The notes below the pieces were generated by a model. The model worked only from the letters and a program-made list of their open reading frames with translations, was not told the origin of the DNA and did not search any database. Of a stretch of 62,747 nucleotides of DNA, positions 1 through 9,344 are shown in pieces; the first letter of the stretch is position 1; each line of letters starts with the position of its first letter. Position numbers and translations under genes: made by a program. Source of the stretch: Spraguea lophii (Eukaryota > Microsporidia > Spragueidae); the NCBI GenBank assembly GCA_001887945.1, contig LDOQ01000021.1, positions 1 through 62,747 of the forward strand. Reading direction: 5' to 3'.

Positions 1-127
1 GCATATCTGTAGCGAAACCAGTTAGTACAAGTTTAATTTCGCTCGAGGAACCGAAGGTCACAGACCATGGTAGGCCGCAACCGGCCAGGAAGCTTTGATA
101 AATAAAAGTTTCATTCGTAAAAAAAAA
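1..127 (+). mobile_element. tRNA-derived SINE, 3' part (cut by window edge)
   Basis: This is the last part of the interspersed repeat defined at 4759-5249, in plus orientation. It is nearly identical to 16906-17030 and to the reverse complement of 4759-4885. It ends with the family tail: GATAAATAAAAGTTTC followed by an A-run. The 5' part lies outside the window, so neither the head nor the target-site duplication can be checked. Its GC content is clearly above that of the flanking DNA, as in the other young copies. Confidence 0.88.
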
Positions 128-185
128 ATCATATTTAAGTTATGTAATGATATTATGTATCTACTATTCTGAAATTTATAATACG

Positions 186-295
186 TTGAGATTAATGTGT
201 AAATACAATGAAACCAATTAGTACAAAATATTCATGTTTTGAAGGATTAATAGTCTCAGATCATTATGATGACCCTTCGTTAAATAATTCCAATT
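186..295 (+). mobile_element. decayed SINE fragment
   Basis: This is a diverged copy of the same 3' region as 1-127. It keeps recognisable blocks: GAGATTAATG, GAAACCAATTAGTACAA and TAGTCTCAGATCAT. Most differences are toward A or T. It has no head and no clear tail. It could be an old independent insertion next to the young copy. The rest of 296-607 is AT-rich with no gene visible. Confidence 0.6.
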
Positions 296-607
296 AAAAT
301 AATTGAATATAAAATTAATGATTTAAATATAATTTCATTGATAATTAAATATAATATTTATGTTTTATTAAAGCTAACCTATATATTATTAATATTCGCT
401 TAAACTTTAAATCATTATCATGTATTTACGCATCAAAGTATATTTTTTATTGAAATTTGTAAACTTTAAATCATTATTATGTTTTAATTTCCTTGAATAA
501 AAATATTCATCATATATTTTAATCAATAAAACACCTATTATAAAAAACTGATTGAAATCTCTTACATTTTGCTTGATTATTATAAATACAAAAATACTGC
601 GTATAAT

Positions 608-1522
608 ATGATAAATAAGAATGTGTTGAGACTTTATAATAATAACACCATACCTATTGTAGGTTTGGGTGCATGGAAAACCACGGATTTAAATGATGTT
701 GAAAATGTATTTAACACTGCATTAGAATTAGGTTACAGACATATAGATACTGCGTATAATTACAAAAATGAAAAATTTATAGGAATAGTTTTAGACGAGG
801 CATTTAAAACAGGTATTGTGAAAAGAGAAGAACTTTTTATCACGAGTAAATTATGGAGTGGTTGTCATAATGATCCAGAAAAATATTTAGATGAAAGTTT
901 AGAAAATTTAAAATTGGATTATTTAGATTTATATTTAATACATTGGCCAGTGACAATAAAAGTAGAAAATGGTGTGGAATTAACAGATAATGATGGCAAT
1001 TATATTACCGAAGAATTCCATCCGATTAAAATTTGGAAAATAATGGAAAGTTTCGTTAAAAAAGGAAAAGTGAAAAATATTGGAGTATCCAATTTTGGAT
1101 TTGATAACCTAAATCTAATTTTAAAAAATTGTGAAATTCAACCTGCAGTAAATCAAATAGAAGTACATCCATACTATCAAGAAAAAGAATTAATAGAATT
1201 CTGCACGAATCACAATATAAAGATAATAGCATATTCACCATTAGGTTCATATGCAGAAGAAACTGGATTTAAACCATTAAGAGAAGATCCTATAATATGC
1301 GATATTGCTAAAAAACACAATACATCACAATCAAAAGTATTATTAAATTTTTTAACACAACAGAATATAGCAGTAATTCCTAAAAGTTCATCACGAAAAC
1401 ATTTACAAGATAATATAGAAATATTGAAATTGGATGAAGATGATATGGAGAGAATCAAAAATATACATATAACACATAAATATAGAGATCCTGTTTTTAT
1501 GGGACCTAATAGATACAAATAA
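608..1522 (+). CDS. aldo-keto reductase (aldose reductase-like)
   Basis: NADPH-dependent carbonyl/aldehyde reductase of the AKR superfamily, 304 residues, predicted cytosolic. The catalytic tetrad is visible: Asp47 and Tyr52 in HIDTAYNY, Lys81 in ITSKLW, and His112 in LIHWPV. The NADPH-binding region follows with NIGVSNF, PAVNQIEVHPY, AYSPLGSY and the C-terminal VIPKSSS. The length fits the family at about 300-320 residues. The open frame extends upstream only through a TTG; the first ATG in frame is at 608, and it lacks a CCC motif. The substrate cannot be told from sequence. A polyol or glycerol role is usual for the family, but that is inference. Confidence 0.93.
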   Translation: MINKNVLRLYNNNTIPIVGLGAWKTTDLNDVENVFNTALELGYRHIDTAYNYKNEKFIGIVLDEAFKTGIVKREELFITSKLWSGCHNDPEKYLDESLENLKLDYLDLYLIHWPVTIKVENGVELTDNDGNYITEEFHPIKIWKIMESFVKKGKVKNIGVSNFGFDNLNLILKNCEIQPAVNQIEVHPYYQEKELIEFCTNHNIKIIAYSPLGSYAEETGFKPLREDPIICDIAKKHNTSQSKVLLNFLTQQNIAVIPKSSSRKHLQDNIEILKLDEDDMERIKNIHITHKYRDPVFMGPNRYK

Positions 1523-1729
1523 ATATTTTTATCTCCTTATAATCTTTGTACATACTAGTGTTTTCCATTTATTTCATAGCAATTATCATATAATACATAG
1601 AATACAATATAATATCAATAGAATGAGTGTAATATAATATATAATCCATAGAATAATATAGATTATACAGTTATCATATAACTATAATATATATAATATA
1701 TATTTTTTTAATTATAAAACAATATCCCT

Positions 1730-1975
1730 ATGGATAATATATTTAGCTTAGAACAAGATTTATATGATTTAGAAAACTTTATACCATGCAATAAAAAATC
1801 ATTTATAAAAATATCAGATAATATTTATATAGAATCTACCATTGAAGATATATTGGTAGAAATGGATGATGAAATATTAGTTAAAATGGAAGAAAGGGAA
1901 TTAGAAGCATTTATATACGAAGAGAAAAATAAAATAAAAAAAGAAATACATAAATTAAATAATTCTATGATATAA
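1730..1975 (+). CDS. small prefoldin-like protein (tentative)
   Basis: 81 residues. The start has the microsporidian CCC context (ATCCCTATGG). After a short N-terminal segment it shows the pattern of alpha-type prefoldin subunits: a strand pair (SFIKISDNIYIES, then DEILVKMEERELEAFIYEEK) leading into a charged helix KNKIKKEIHKL. This resembles the C-terminal half of PFD3/PFD5/UXT-type proteins, while the N-terminal coiled coil is much shorter than usual. If correct, it would belong to a co-chaperone that hands tubulin or actin to CCT. The gene is well supported; the family is a guess from the hairpin pattern. Confidence 0.6.
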   Translation: MDNIFSLEQDLYDLENFIPCNKKSFIKISDNIYIESTIEDILVEMDDEILVKMEERELEAFIYEEKNKIKKEIHKLNNSMI

Positions 1976-2399
1976 AAATTCTATTGTTATAGTATTTATA
2001 TTCGTATTATAATATTATCTATATTATTTATAACATTTATATTATCTATAATTTTATATTGTATGATAATATTATCCTATAATATAAAATCATTTTTACG
2101 TTAAATATATTAATACAATCTAATTGTTATAACCATTACCAGCAGAATAAGAAGGATATTATCTTTTTAAAAATAAATTATATGAAATTATAATCTTTCA
2201 AATAATACAATAAATATATATCTATTGTAAATACATCGTTTAATTTTAAATAACAGATTAAAATATATCTATCGTAAACACGTATAAAATATTTGATAAT
2301 AAACTAATATATTATTTCCAATGTAACATTTAATCTCTGATGTTTATTTTATTTATCAAAATACAAATATTTTTTCTTTATTCTATTTTCCCTTCCCTT
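1976..2399. other. AT-rich spacer, no gene seen
   Basis: About 420 bp of very AT-rich DNA with simple ATAT and TTATA runs. I see no reading frame, RNA gene or repeat copy that I can support. It ends in the pyrimidine-rich TTCCCTTCCCTT directly in front of the EFL1 start. Confidence 0.6.
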
Positions 2400-4745
2400 A
2401 TGCCGGATATTGTAATTTCCATTGTAGCACATATAGATCATGGAAAAACCACAATAATTGATAGTATAATAGCACATGGTGGACGTATATCAAAATCGGT
2501 TGCCGGGTCTATCCGTTATTTAGATAATAGAGAAGATGAACAAATACGTGGTATAACATTAAAACTGAGTTTTATAAAATATAAAAATCTAATATTTATA
2601 GACACACCTGGCCATGTAGATTTTGAATCATTAATTGAATGTAGTAGTATACTTAGTGATATATCTATTGTGGTTGTTGATATTAATGAATTTGTAACAC
2701 CACGTACTATAACAATACTTCAATATATAAAATATAATTCTATTCTTATAATAAATAAAATGGATAAAGCGGAAGAGGATGTACAAAGGGCAGTAGAAAG
2801 AATTAATAGTTTGTTGAAACGAGAAGCATTTAGTTGGAAGAAAAATAATATAATATTATGTTGTGCGACACAACAATATGGAATAAATTATCAACGCTTG
2901 GTTGCATTGGTGGGAGAAAAGAAGGCTACTATAAATAATGGTGCGCAGTTTTTAAAAATATTAAAAAATAAAGTTGATAAGAATGATGTAGAGAAAATAA
3001 GAATCAAATATCAATTAAGAAGTAGAAATTTGTTGAATGAACTTTTACCGTTGGCAGAAACTATATTGGATTCTATAGACAGTGTAAAAAATAATATTCA
3101 AATATTTGGTAAAGATATCCTAAGAAAATATATAATTGAAAATAATTTAAACAGTGAAAATAGTGAAGATGATAGTAAAAGTGATTTAAATAATCTAAAT
3201 ATTAAAAATAATAGTAATATTGAAGATAACAATAATATAATACTCGATATTAAAGATAATTTAAATAATCTAAATATTAAAGATAATAATACAATACATA
3301 ATATTAAAAATATTGAAAATAATAAAATATTACCACAGAATAATCTTTTATTCGGAATATCTACGTATGCTATAAAACATTTTGATAAAATATTATTTGT
3401 TCTGAAAATCCTAGAAGGTAAAATAAAAATAAATAATAAAATCTATAGTATAAACAATAATAGAAAAGAATCTATTATAGAAGAAATATATATTTTAGAT
3501 ATGGATAATCTTATATCTGTAGAAGAAGTAGAAGGTGCTACATTATGTTTTATTAAAGCAGATATTTTAAAAAATAGTATTATCACAGATTCATTATATA
3601 AATACCATAAAAATGATTTTTATGGTATAGATCTTTATAATATTGAATTTAATTTACAATTAACAAGATTACCATTATATAGATGTAAAATATATACAGA
3701 AGATATAGATATAGTAAAAAGAGAATTGAAAATGTTATCGTATACAGAAACTAATCTTAAAGCAAAAGTCAATAAATTTAAAGAAATAGAAATATTGTGT
3801 GAAGGTAGTATGCAGAAAGAGAAAATATTAAATGATTTAAGAGAGAAGTGTGATATAATAGAAAAAGATTTTGTAGAAACTTATATGGAATCTGTAACTA
3901 ATAGAGTGGAGAAGATGTTTGAAGAAAATGGTATTAAAGTGAATATTGTTTTAGATAGTAATAATAATTTAGATAGTAATGTGGTAGAAGGTAATAAGAA
4001 TAATTTAGATAATAATAATGAGATAGAAGGTAAAAATAGTAATCTAGATCGTAACACTAAGATAGAAGATAATAATTCAAATAATAATAATGAAGATAAT
4101 AATCTAAACACTGAAATAGAAGATAATAATTCAAATAATAATGAAGATTATAATATTTATCATTTTGATAATAATAATCTGTTAAAAATCAATAAAAATA
4201 GATTTGAAGATATAATTCTAAATGCAGTACAATATTTCTTAGAGAATGGATCATTGCTGAATGAAAAGATATTTTCTATTTTTATCGAAATATTATTTAT
4301 AGATAATAATATTAAAATATCAGAAAATATATATTATGATGATAATTTATATTATTTTATTAGGAATAGTATTTATTCGTTGTATGATGATGCTAAACCT
4401 ATTATAATACCATATTTTTATGATTGTAAAATATTTATTCTTTCTTTGAATATTTACACTGTATTACAAAAATATTATTATATTTTATTAAATGAAGATT
4501 ATGATGAAGATACTGAATTTTATGTTCTTAATATTTTAATACCTAGATTTTGTTATGATGATATGGTTGAAGAATTAAAAATTAAAAGTAAAGGATGTTT
4601 TTATGTTAAGGTAAGAGAAATTGGATATATGGTGGAAAATGGAAATTATAATAAATATAATCATATTGTAGATAAAGTAAGAAAGGAGAAAGGATTAGTG
4701 AGTGAGGAGAAAGAAGAAAAACAGAAAATATTAAGAAAACAGTAA
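2400..4745 (+). CDS. RIA1: EFL1/Ria1-like ribosome-assembly GTPase
   Basis: EF-2-related translational GTPase of about 781 residues. GTPase motifs: G1 AHIDHGKT, G2 RGIT, G3 DTPGH and G4 NKMD. The switch region SIRYLDNREDEQIRGIT matches EFL1/Ria1 rather than EF-2. Ria1 acts with SBDS to release eIF6/Tif6 from pre-60S subunits in the cytoplasm. I chose the ATG at 2400, not 2340, because it follows the CCC tract and starts right at the conserved MPDIVISIVAHIDHGKT. Two Asn/Asp/Glu-rich low-complexity insertions interrupt the fold, encoded by about 3140-3330 and 3940-4150. The protein is shorter than yeast Ria1 (about 1,100). A SINE is inserted directly behind the TAA. Confidence 0.88.
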   Translation: MPDIVISIVAHIDHGKTTIIDSIIAHGGRISKSVAGSIRYLDNREDEQIRGITLKLSFIKYKNLIFIDTPGHVDFESLIECSSILSDISIVVVDINEFVTPRTITILQYIKYNSILIINKMDKAEEDVQRAVERINSLLKREAFSWKKNNIILCCATQQYGINYQRLVALVGEKKATINNGAQFLKILKNKVDKNDVEKIRIKYQLRSRNLLNELLPLAETILDSIDSVKNNIQIFGKDILRKYIIENNLNSENSEDDSKSDLNNLNIKNNSNIEDNNNIILDIKDNLNNLNIKDNNTIHNIKNIENNKILPQNNLLFGISTYAIKHFDKILFVLKILEGKIKINNKIYSINNNRKESIIEEIYILDMDNLISVEEVEGATLCFIKADILKNSIITDSLYKYHKNDFYGIDLYNIEFNLQLTRLPLYRCKIYTEDIDIVKRELKMLSYTETNLKAKVNKFKEIEILCEGSMQKEKILNDLREKCDIIEKDFVETYMESVTNRVEKMFEENGIKVNIVLDSNNNLDSNVVEGNKNNLDNNNEIEGKNSNLDRNTKIEDNNSNNNNEDNNLNTEIEDNNSNNNEDYNIYHFDNNNLLKINKNRFEDIILNAVQYFLENGSLLNEKIFSIFIEILFIDNNIKISENIYYDDNLYYFIRNSIYSLYDDAKPIIIPYFYDCKIFILSLNIYTVLQKYYYILLNEDYDEDTEFYVLNILIPRFCYDDMVEELKIKSKGCFYVKVREIGYMVENGNYNKYNHIVDKVRKEKGLVSEEKEEKQKILRKQ

Positions 4746-4758
4746 TAAATTTTTATAA

Positions 4759-5249
4759 TTTTTTTATGAATGAAACTTTTATTTATCAAAGCTTCCTGGC
4801 CGGTTGCGGCCTACAATGGTCTGAGACCTTCGGTTCCTCGAGCGAAATTAAACTTGTACTAACTGGTTTCGCTACAGATATGCATTAATCTCATCTTACC
4901 TTATGCTCCAGAGTGTTAGGATTTTGCGTATGGTGCGCGTCGCCGCCCCCACTTCCAGCTCTTAAGGAATTCCCAGCCTCTTTCGTTGCATAGTATTGGC
5001 CGAGTCACTAATCAATACAGGGATTGCAACTACATCAGCTGAACACTACTTTAATCTAGTAGCGGGGCCGTCATACAAGGCACAGCTATGCTGCGCTATC
5101 GAAACCTCACCCACTCAACAACCTTTTTCTTCTCTTCTCCGTTTATTATTATTCTTTTTTTGTTTTGAAAATTTTTCTGGATGAGGGATTCGAACCCGCC
5201 AGGCTTGGGGTTTGGTTACCACCCCACGACCACTGGGCCAGACGGGACT
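4759..5249 (-). mobile_element. full-length tRNA-derived SINE (reference copy)
   Basis: 491 bp, minus orientation, flanked by a perfect 13-bp target-site duplication TAAATTTTTATAA at 4746-4758 and 5250-5262. From its 5' end (5249) it reads: a tRNA-like head with box A and box B; an A-rich linker; a unique body of about 400 bp with GC-rich stretches and small palindromes (GGTCTCAGACC, GGCCGcaaCCGGCC); and a tail GATAAATAAAAGTTTC plus a short A-run. This architecture defines a tRNA-derived SINE mobilised by a LINE reverse transcriptase. It has no coding capacity: the 62-codon frame at 4996-5184 is incidental. It lies 1 base after the EFL1 stop codon, antisense to that gene. Confidence 0.92.
5185..5240 (-). 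promoter_or_regulatory. internal Pol III promoter (box A + box B) of the SINE
   Basis: On the minus strand, TGGCCCAGTGG (5240-5230) fits the box A consensus TRGCNNAGYNG. GGGTTCGAATCCC (5197-5185) is a perfect box B core. The spacing is that of a tRNA gene. The region folds only partly as a tRNA: there is a GGGGT/ACCCC anticodon-like stem and a T-arm with one mismatch, but the 5' AGTCCCG is not complemented at the 3' side. It is therefore a tRNA-derived head rather than a functional tRNA gene. I did not assign an anticodon. Confidence 0.87.
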
Positions 5250-5312
5250 TAAATTTTTATAAAATGATTAAAAGATTTTAAAATGGTTTTAAACGATTAA
5301 GATTTATAAGAT

Positions 5313-5760
5313 AATTTTTTAATGGAATTTTTATTTATAAAATATTATTGGTTGGATATAATTTATTATAAGCTTATTATATATTCTAATTTCTAAAGAA
5401 TATTTAAATTTATATTAACTAGTTTCACTAGAGATATATATGTTTATCTTATATTACATTATTTTACATTATGGTATAGAGCATAAGGATTTTGTGTGTA
5501 ATATACGCCATCTTCTTTTCTCAACTTCTTAATTATTTAAAATATTTTTCTAAGATTATATTAACTAGATCATTAATAAGTATTGTAATTACAATAGTTA
5601 AACATTACTTTAATTAAACAATATGGTTGTTATACAAGACATAACAAGCTATATCATCAAAATTCTATTTTTCATTTATTCACATATATATTCTTATTTT
5701 AGTGATATATTCACAAATACTTACGAATTTAAGAAACAAATAAATTAAATCTATGGTAAT
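5313..5760 (-). mobile_element. old SINE copy, heavily AT-decayed
   Basis: It starts with the tail complement (TTTTTTAATGGAATTTTT) and follows the body of 4759-5249 in the same order: TTAACTAGTTTCACTAGAGATATAT, GCATAAGGATTTTGTGTG, AGTATTGTAATTACAATAG and AACATTACTTTAATTAAACA. The head is no longer clear, so the right end is approximate. It lies only about 60 bp from the younger copy. Confidence 0.7.
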
Positions 5761-5946
5761 TTAGTTCATGATACCTATTATTATTATTGTAATTAATAAA
5801 ATCAATTTATTTTTATTTAATTTCAAAGTTTTTTAAAAAAATATCTTAAAATAAATTTTCTTTATAAATAAATATCTTAAATAAATTTTCTTTAATAAAT
5901 AAATATTTTAAATAAATTTATATAATAATTATACCCTTTTTTTCAT

Positions 5947-6231
5947 ATGGAAATATTCTTTGAAGGTGGAGCTGAACAAATAATCGGTACTAAAAAAATA
6001 ACATTTTCTGAAGATGATATAACAAAAAACAATATAAAAATTATTAAAGATATTATAAAATATATATCATCTACTTATACAATTAACAATGATTTATTTA
6101 AAGATAATACATTAGCACCAGGAAATTTATGTGTAATAAATGAAGAGGATTGGGAATTGTTGGAAGGTGAAAATACTAAAATAAGAAATAATGATAAAAT
6201 ATTTTTTATATCAACAATACATGCAGGATAA
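5947..6231 (+). CDS. URM1: URM1 ubiquitin-related modifier
   Basis: 94-residue beta-grasp protein. Family signatures: N-terminal FEGGAEQI, central LAPGNLCVINEEDWELLEGE (family form RPGILVLINDxDWELxGx) and C-terminal DKIFFISTIHAG. Urm1 is activated at its C-terminal glycine by the E1-like/rhodanese protein Uba4. It then acts as sulfur carrier for 2-thiolation of U34 in tRNAs, and can also be conjugated to proteins. Here the terminal pair is Ala-Gly instead of the usual Gly-Gly. The start is the only ATG at the family start position and has CCC about 10 bases upstream. It is flanked on both sides by old SINE copies. Confidence 0.92.
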   Translation: MEIFFEGGAEQIIGTKKITFSEDDITKNNIKIIKDIIKYISSTYTINNDLFKDNTLAPGNLCVINEEDWELLEGENTKIRNNDKIFFISTIHAG

Positions 6232-6329
6232 GAATTAAGATGGTGGTGATAGTATAATTTATTAAGAAATTAAATTATATGGTAAGAAATCATATTCAAT
6301 TTTTTTAAAAATATAATTATTCTTTATTT

Positions 6330-6690
6330 TTAAAAATTTTTATATTACATTGTAATTATAGTTAAAATATTCTTTTTAGTTCTGGATAATCATAGCTTGT
6401 TATGGTTAACTTCTTAATATTAAGAGTAAATATGAGTCGGATGATTTTATGGAGTATCCATAATAATTTTATCTTACTCTTTGTTACAGAATATTAAGAT
6501 TTGTATATGGTGTAATTATCATTTTATAAACTTTAATAATATTTTTATTTTATTTTTACCGTAATATTAGTTATATTATTTATAAATTGCAATTACATTG
6601 TTTAAACATTACGTTAATCTATTAATATAACTATAATACAATCAAACTCTTATTTATTCAACTTATTTTATTTTTCCCGTTTACATTACC
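6330..6690 (-). mobile_element. old SINE copy, heavily AT-decayed
   Basis: Collinear with the body of 4759-5249. Matching blocks include ATTAAGATTTGTATATGGTG (for TTAGGATTTTGCGTATGGTG), AAATTGCAATTACATTG, AACATTACGTTAATCTATTAATA and TCAAACTCTTATTTATTCAAC. Almost every change is to A or T. Ends are approximate and no head boxes survive. It sits about 130 bp upstream of the next gene start. Confidence 0.65.
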
Positions 6691-6824
6691 ATATACATTA
6701 AATGATATGTAAAAAAGATTAAAAATTAAATGATATATAAAATATTCTATATGTAAAATTGAATATCATTATAAATAATATCGTATGTAATATTAAATAT
6801 TTTAAACATAATTATTTTGGTACA

Positions 6825-7181
6825 ATGAAAAAATATAAAATTTTCCATCCTATGAAAATTGTATATACACCAACATTTACTTCTGTAGATACAATATCTG
6901 ATTTAATATTAGAGAATTTATTAGATGAAATAAAGAAAACAAAATATTTAACTTATAATAGGATTATAAAAGCAGAAGAAAATATAATTATTTTTATGAT
7001 GAATAAAAAATCTATAATTTATGATTTCTTACCTCTTTTTGCTTTAGAGAAGAAATATAGAATATATAAAATAAGTAGAAAAATGGAAGATAAAATAGAT
7101 AATATGTTAGGAAGAAAGATATATTGTTTTGGTATTAATATAAGTGATAATATTATTGAGAAGATAGATAATATATTGTAA
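6825..7181 (+). CDS. unknown small protein
   Basis: 118 residues from the ATG at 6825. A second candidate ATG at 6852, 9 codons on, follows TTCCATCCT and may be the real start. The protein has charged helices and hydrophobic strands (ENIIIFMMNKKSIIYDFLPLF), no signal peptide and no transmembrane segment. I recognise no family. Codon use matches neighbouring housekeeping genes, and the gene sits 160 bp before eL34 on the same strand, so it is probably real. Confidence 0.68.
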   Translation: MKKYKIFHPMKIVYTPTFTSVDTISDLILENLLDEIKKTKYLTYNRIIKAEENIIIFMMNKKSIIYDFLPLFALEKKYRIYKISRKMEDKIDNMLGRKIYCFGINISDNIIEKIDNIL

Positions 7182-7344
7182 TATAAATATTTATTATGTT
7201 ATAAAAAATATATAAAGATAATAAATACTAATATATTGCAATATAAAAATAAATAATATTATATTTCAACATAATAATTAAGATAATAAATAATAATATA
7301 TTTTATAAAAATATTTTTTTTATTTTTTATTCTACCCTTTAACC

Positions 7345-7665
7345 ATGGTAGAAAGACAAGTAGTACGTAGAGGAAGTACATTTAATACTCGTAGTAATAA
7401 AAGAAAGAAAGTAAGAACACCAGGTAATCGTTTGGTTTTCCAGGATGTTAAGAAGAAAGGAAAGGGACCAAAATGTGGACAATGTGGTATTAAATTGGCT
7501 GGAGTAAAGGAGGCTAGACCTGCTGCATTTTCTAGAATGAGAAAATCTTGTAGGAAGGTTAATAGAATTCTTGGTGGTGTTCAGTGTGCTAAGTGTGTTC
7601 AGGAGAAAGTTTTAGATGCATTTTTAAATGCAGAAGAAAAGAGAATGAAGGAATTAGAGGTTTAA
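7345..7665 (+). CDS. RPL34: 60S ribosomal protein eL34
   Basis: 106 residues; the complete eL34 family protein. The N-terminus is basic (VVRRGSTFNTRSNKRKKVRTPGNRL). A zinc-ribbon pattern follows with CGQC near residue 46 and CAKC near residue 83, and the sequence KLAGVKEARP...RKSCRKVNRILGG between them. The start has the strong context CTACCCTTTAACCATGG. It uses more GC codons than its neighbours, as expected for a highly expressed gene. No intron is needed: the N-terminus reads through normally. Confidence 0.97.
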   Translation: MVERQVVRRGSTFNTRSNKRKKVRTPGNRLVFQDVKKKGKGPKCGQCGIKLAGVKEARPAAFSRMRKSCRKVNRILGGVQCAKCVQEKVLDAFLNAEEKRMKELEV

Positions 7666-8029
7666 TAAAATATTTTATTGCATTTATTTTAAAATTTATA
7701 TTTTTATTATTTTTATTTATATTTCTAATATTTTTGTTATCAGTGGAAAAGAAAGGATGATAAATTTTAAATAAATAAATTATGATTTTAAATATATTTG
7801 CTATAAATATATATTTTGGTTTTCTATTAAAGAAGAAATTATAATTATGTATTACTATTAAGTATGTGAAATTAAACGTAAATACTATTTTATATATAAT
7901 TTATCAACGAAATTTTAAATTTGATATGATATTATATCATAAATAAAACATTGTTTTATTATTTATCATAAGGTACAGATCTGTAACGGTTTTATATTTT
8001 TATATAAATTATATATCATTGTATTTTCT
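7666..8029. other. AT-rich spacer, no gene seen
   Basis: About 360 bp between eL34 and LCB1. I see no ORF, RNA gene or repeat copy here. Confidence 0.6.
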
Positions 8030-9313
8030 ATGTATCAATATTTTTACGATATTCTTACGAAATATTATTTTGAAATATCTCGAACAATATTTGAAATATT
8101 AATTTTATATTTCTATATTATATTACGCACTAAGAAGAAGCATAATGATTTGGTTCTTTCAGATTCTATGATGGATAAGCTTATTGATGAATTTCAACCA
8201 GAACCTATTGTTCCAAATATATATTATAAATCGGTAAATTTTTCATTGAATAATGAAAAGACGAAAAATTTTGTGGATTATGATTTATATGATATAAAGA
8301 ATAAATTTAAAAATGAAATGAAGGAAACCATTTTAAAATATGGAATTGGTACGTGTGGGCCGCCGGGATTTTATGGGACGTTGGATTTACATTTGGATTT
8401 GGAGAGTAAAATAAGCGAAAAATTGGGTATGGAGAGTTCTATAATATATTCTAATTATTTTACATGTGTAAATAGTGTGATTTCTTGTTTTTGTCGATCA
8501 AATGATGTTATTTTTTATCATAAAGATTGTAATGAGGCTATATTAAGAGGTATATTGGTTACTAAATCAAATTCTATTCAATTTACTAATTTTGATGATC
8601 TTAAAAATTCATTACAAGAAAATTATAATGAAGATAATAGAAATTTTGTTATTGCAGAAGGTTTATTTAGAAATAGTGGTAAAATATTTAATATTCAAGA
8701 TCTTTTAGAATTACAAGAGGATTTTCCATTTAGAATAATATTAGATGAAAGTCTATCATTTCCTCTACTCGGTACCAGAGGTATTTCATCATTCTTTCAT
8801 ACGGATATAAGCAAAATAGATCTAATAATTGGCACATTTTCCCATATTTTTTGCTCGAATGGTAGTTTCGTAAGCGGCAGTAAAACTGCTGTAGATTATC
8901 AACGACTATTAGCCCCTGGATATTGCTTTTCAGCATCACTTCCAGGATTTTTATCCCGATTCGTATTAGAAGCTTTAAAAATAGATTATTCAAAATATAA
9001 TTTTGATGAACTTATAAAATATTTCCACCATAATTTCAATGTAAAAGATTATCAGATTCTATCGGATATTAAATCTCCATTGATATTTATTTCCCGAAAA
9101 GTCAGTGTTGTTAGTACGAATGACCTATCACAAAAAGAAGAAATAAAAAAATTGGAATATACAAAATTTAAATTAATGAATAAAAATATTGTTATAGGAT
9201 TACATCAAAATCCAACACCAAGATTAAGAATATGTTTAAAATATAATCACACTAAAAAAGATATTGCTTTGTTGTTAAGCAAATTACAATATTATTTAAA
9301 TAAAACAGAATAA
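8030..9313 (+). CDS. LCB1: serine palmitoyltransferase subunit LCB1
   Basis: 427 residues. PLP-dependent alpha-oxoamine synthase fold, the non-catalytic SPT subunit that pairs with LCB2 in the ER membrane to make 3-ketosphinganine from serine and palmitoyl-CoA. A hydrophobic anchor near residues 17-33 (ISRTIFEILILYFYIIL) is followed by GIGTCGPPGFYGTLDLHLDLE, typical of LCB1. LDESLSFPLLGTRG is the LCB1 equivalent of the cofactor loop. GTFSHIFCSNGSFVSGS occupies the position where LCB2 carries the PLP lysine; its absence here identifies LCB1. The start at 8030 lacks a CCC motif but precedes the membrane anchor correctly. LCB2 is not in the window. Confidence 0.93.
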   Translation: MYQYFYDILTKYYFEISRTIFEILILYFYIILRTKKKHNDLVLSDSMMDKLIDEFQPEPIVPNIYYKSVNFSLNNEKTKNFVDYDLYDIKNKFKNEMKETILKYGIGTCGPPGFYGTLDLHLDLESKISEKLGMESSIIYSNYFTCVNSVISCFCRSNDVIFYHKDCNEAILRGILVTKSNSIQFTNFDDLKNSLQENYNEDNRNFVIAEGLFRNSGKIFNIQDLLELQEDFPFRIILDESLSFPLLGTRGISSFFHTDISKIDLIIGTFSHIFCSNGSFVSGSKTAVDYQRLLAPGYCFSASLPGFLSRFVLEALKIDYSKYNFDELIKYFHHNFNVKDYQILSDIKSPLIFISRKVSVVSTNDLSQKEEIKKLEYTKFKLMNKNIVIGLHQNPTPRLRICLKYNHTKKDIALLLSKLQYYLNKTE

Positions 9314-9344
9314 CGTTTGTTAAATAATTCATAAAAAATTATAA

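Noticed and set aside
4996..5184. 62-codon frame within the SINE
   Set aside because: It lies across the SINE body and head, antisense to the element, and is not conserved in other copies. Incidental.
5176..5249. True tRNA gene
   Set aside because: Box A and box B are perfect, but the acceptor stem does not pair and the sequence is fused to the SINE body with target duplications outside. It is a SINE head.
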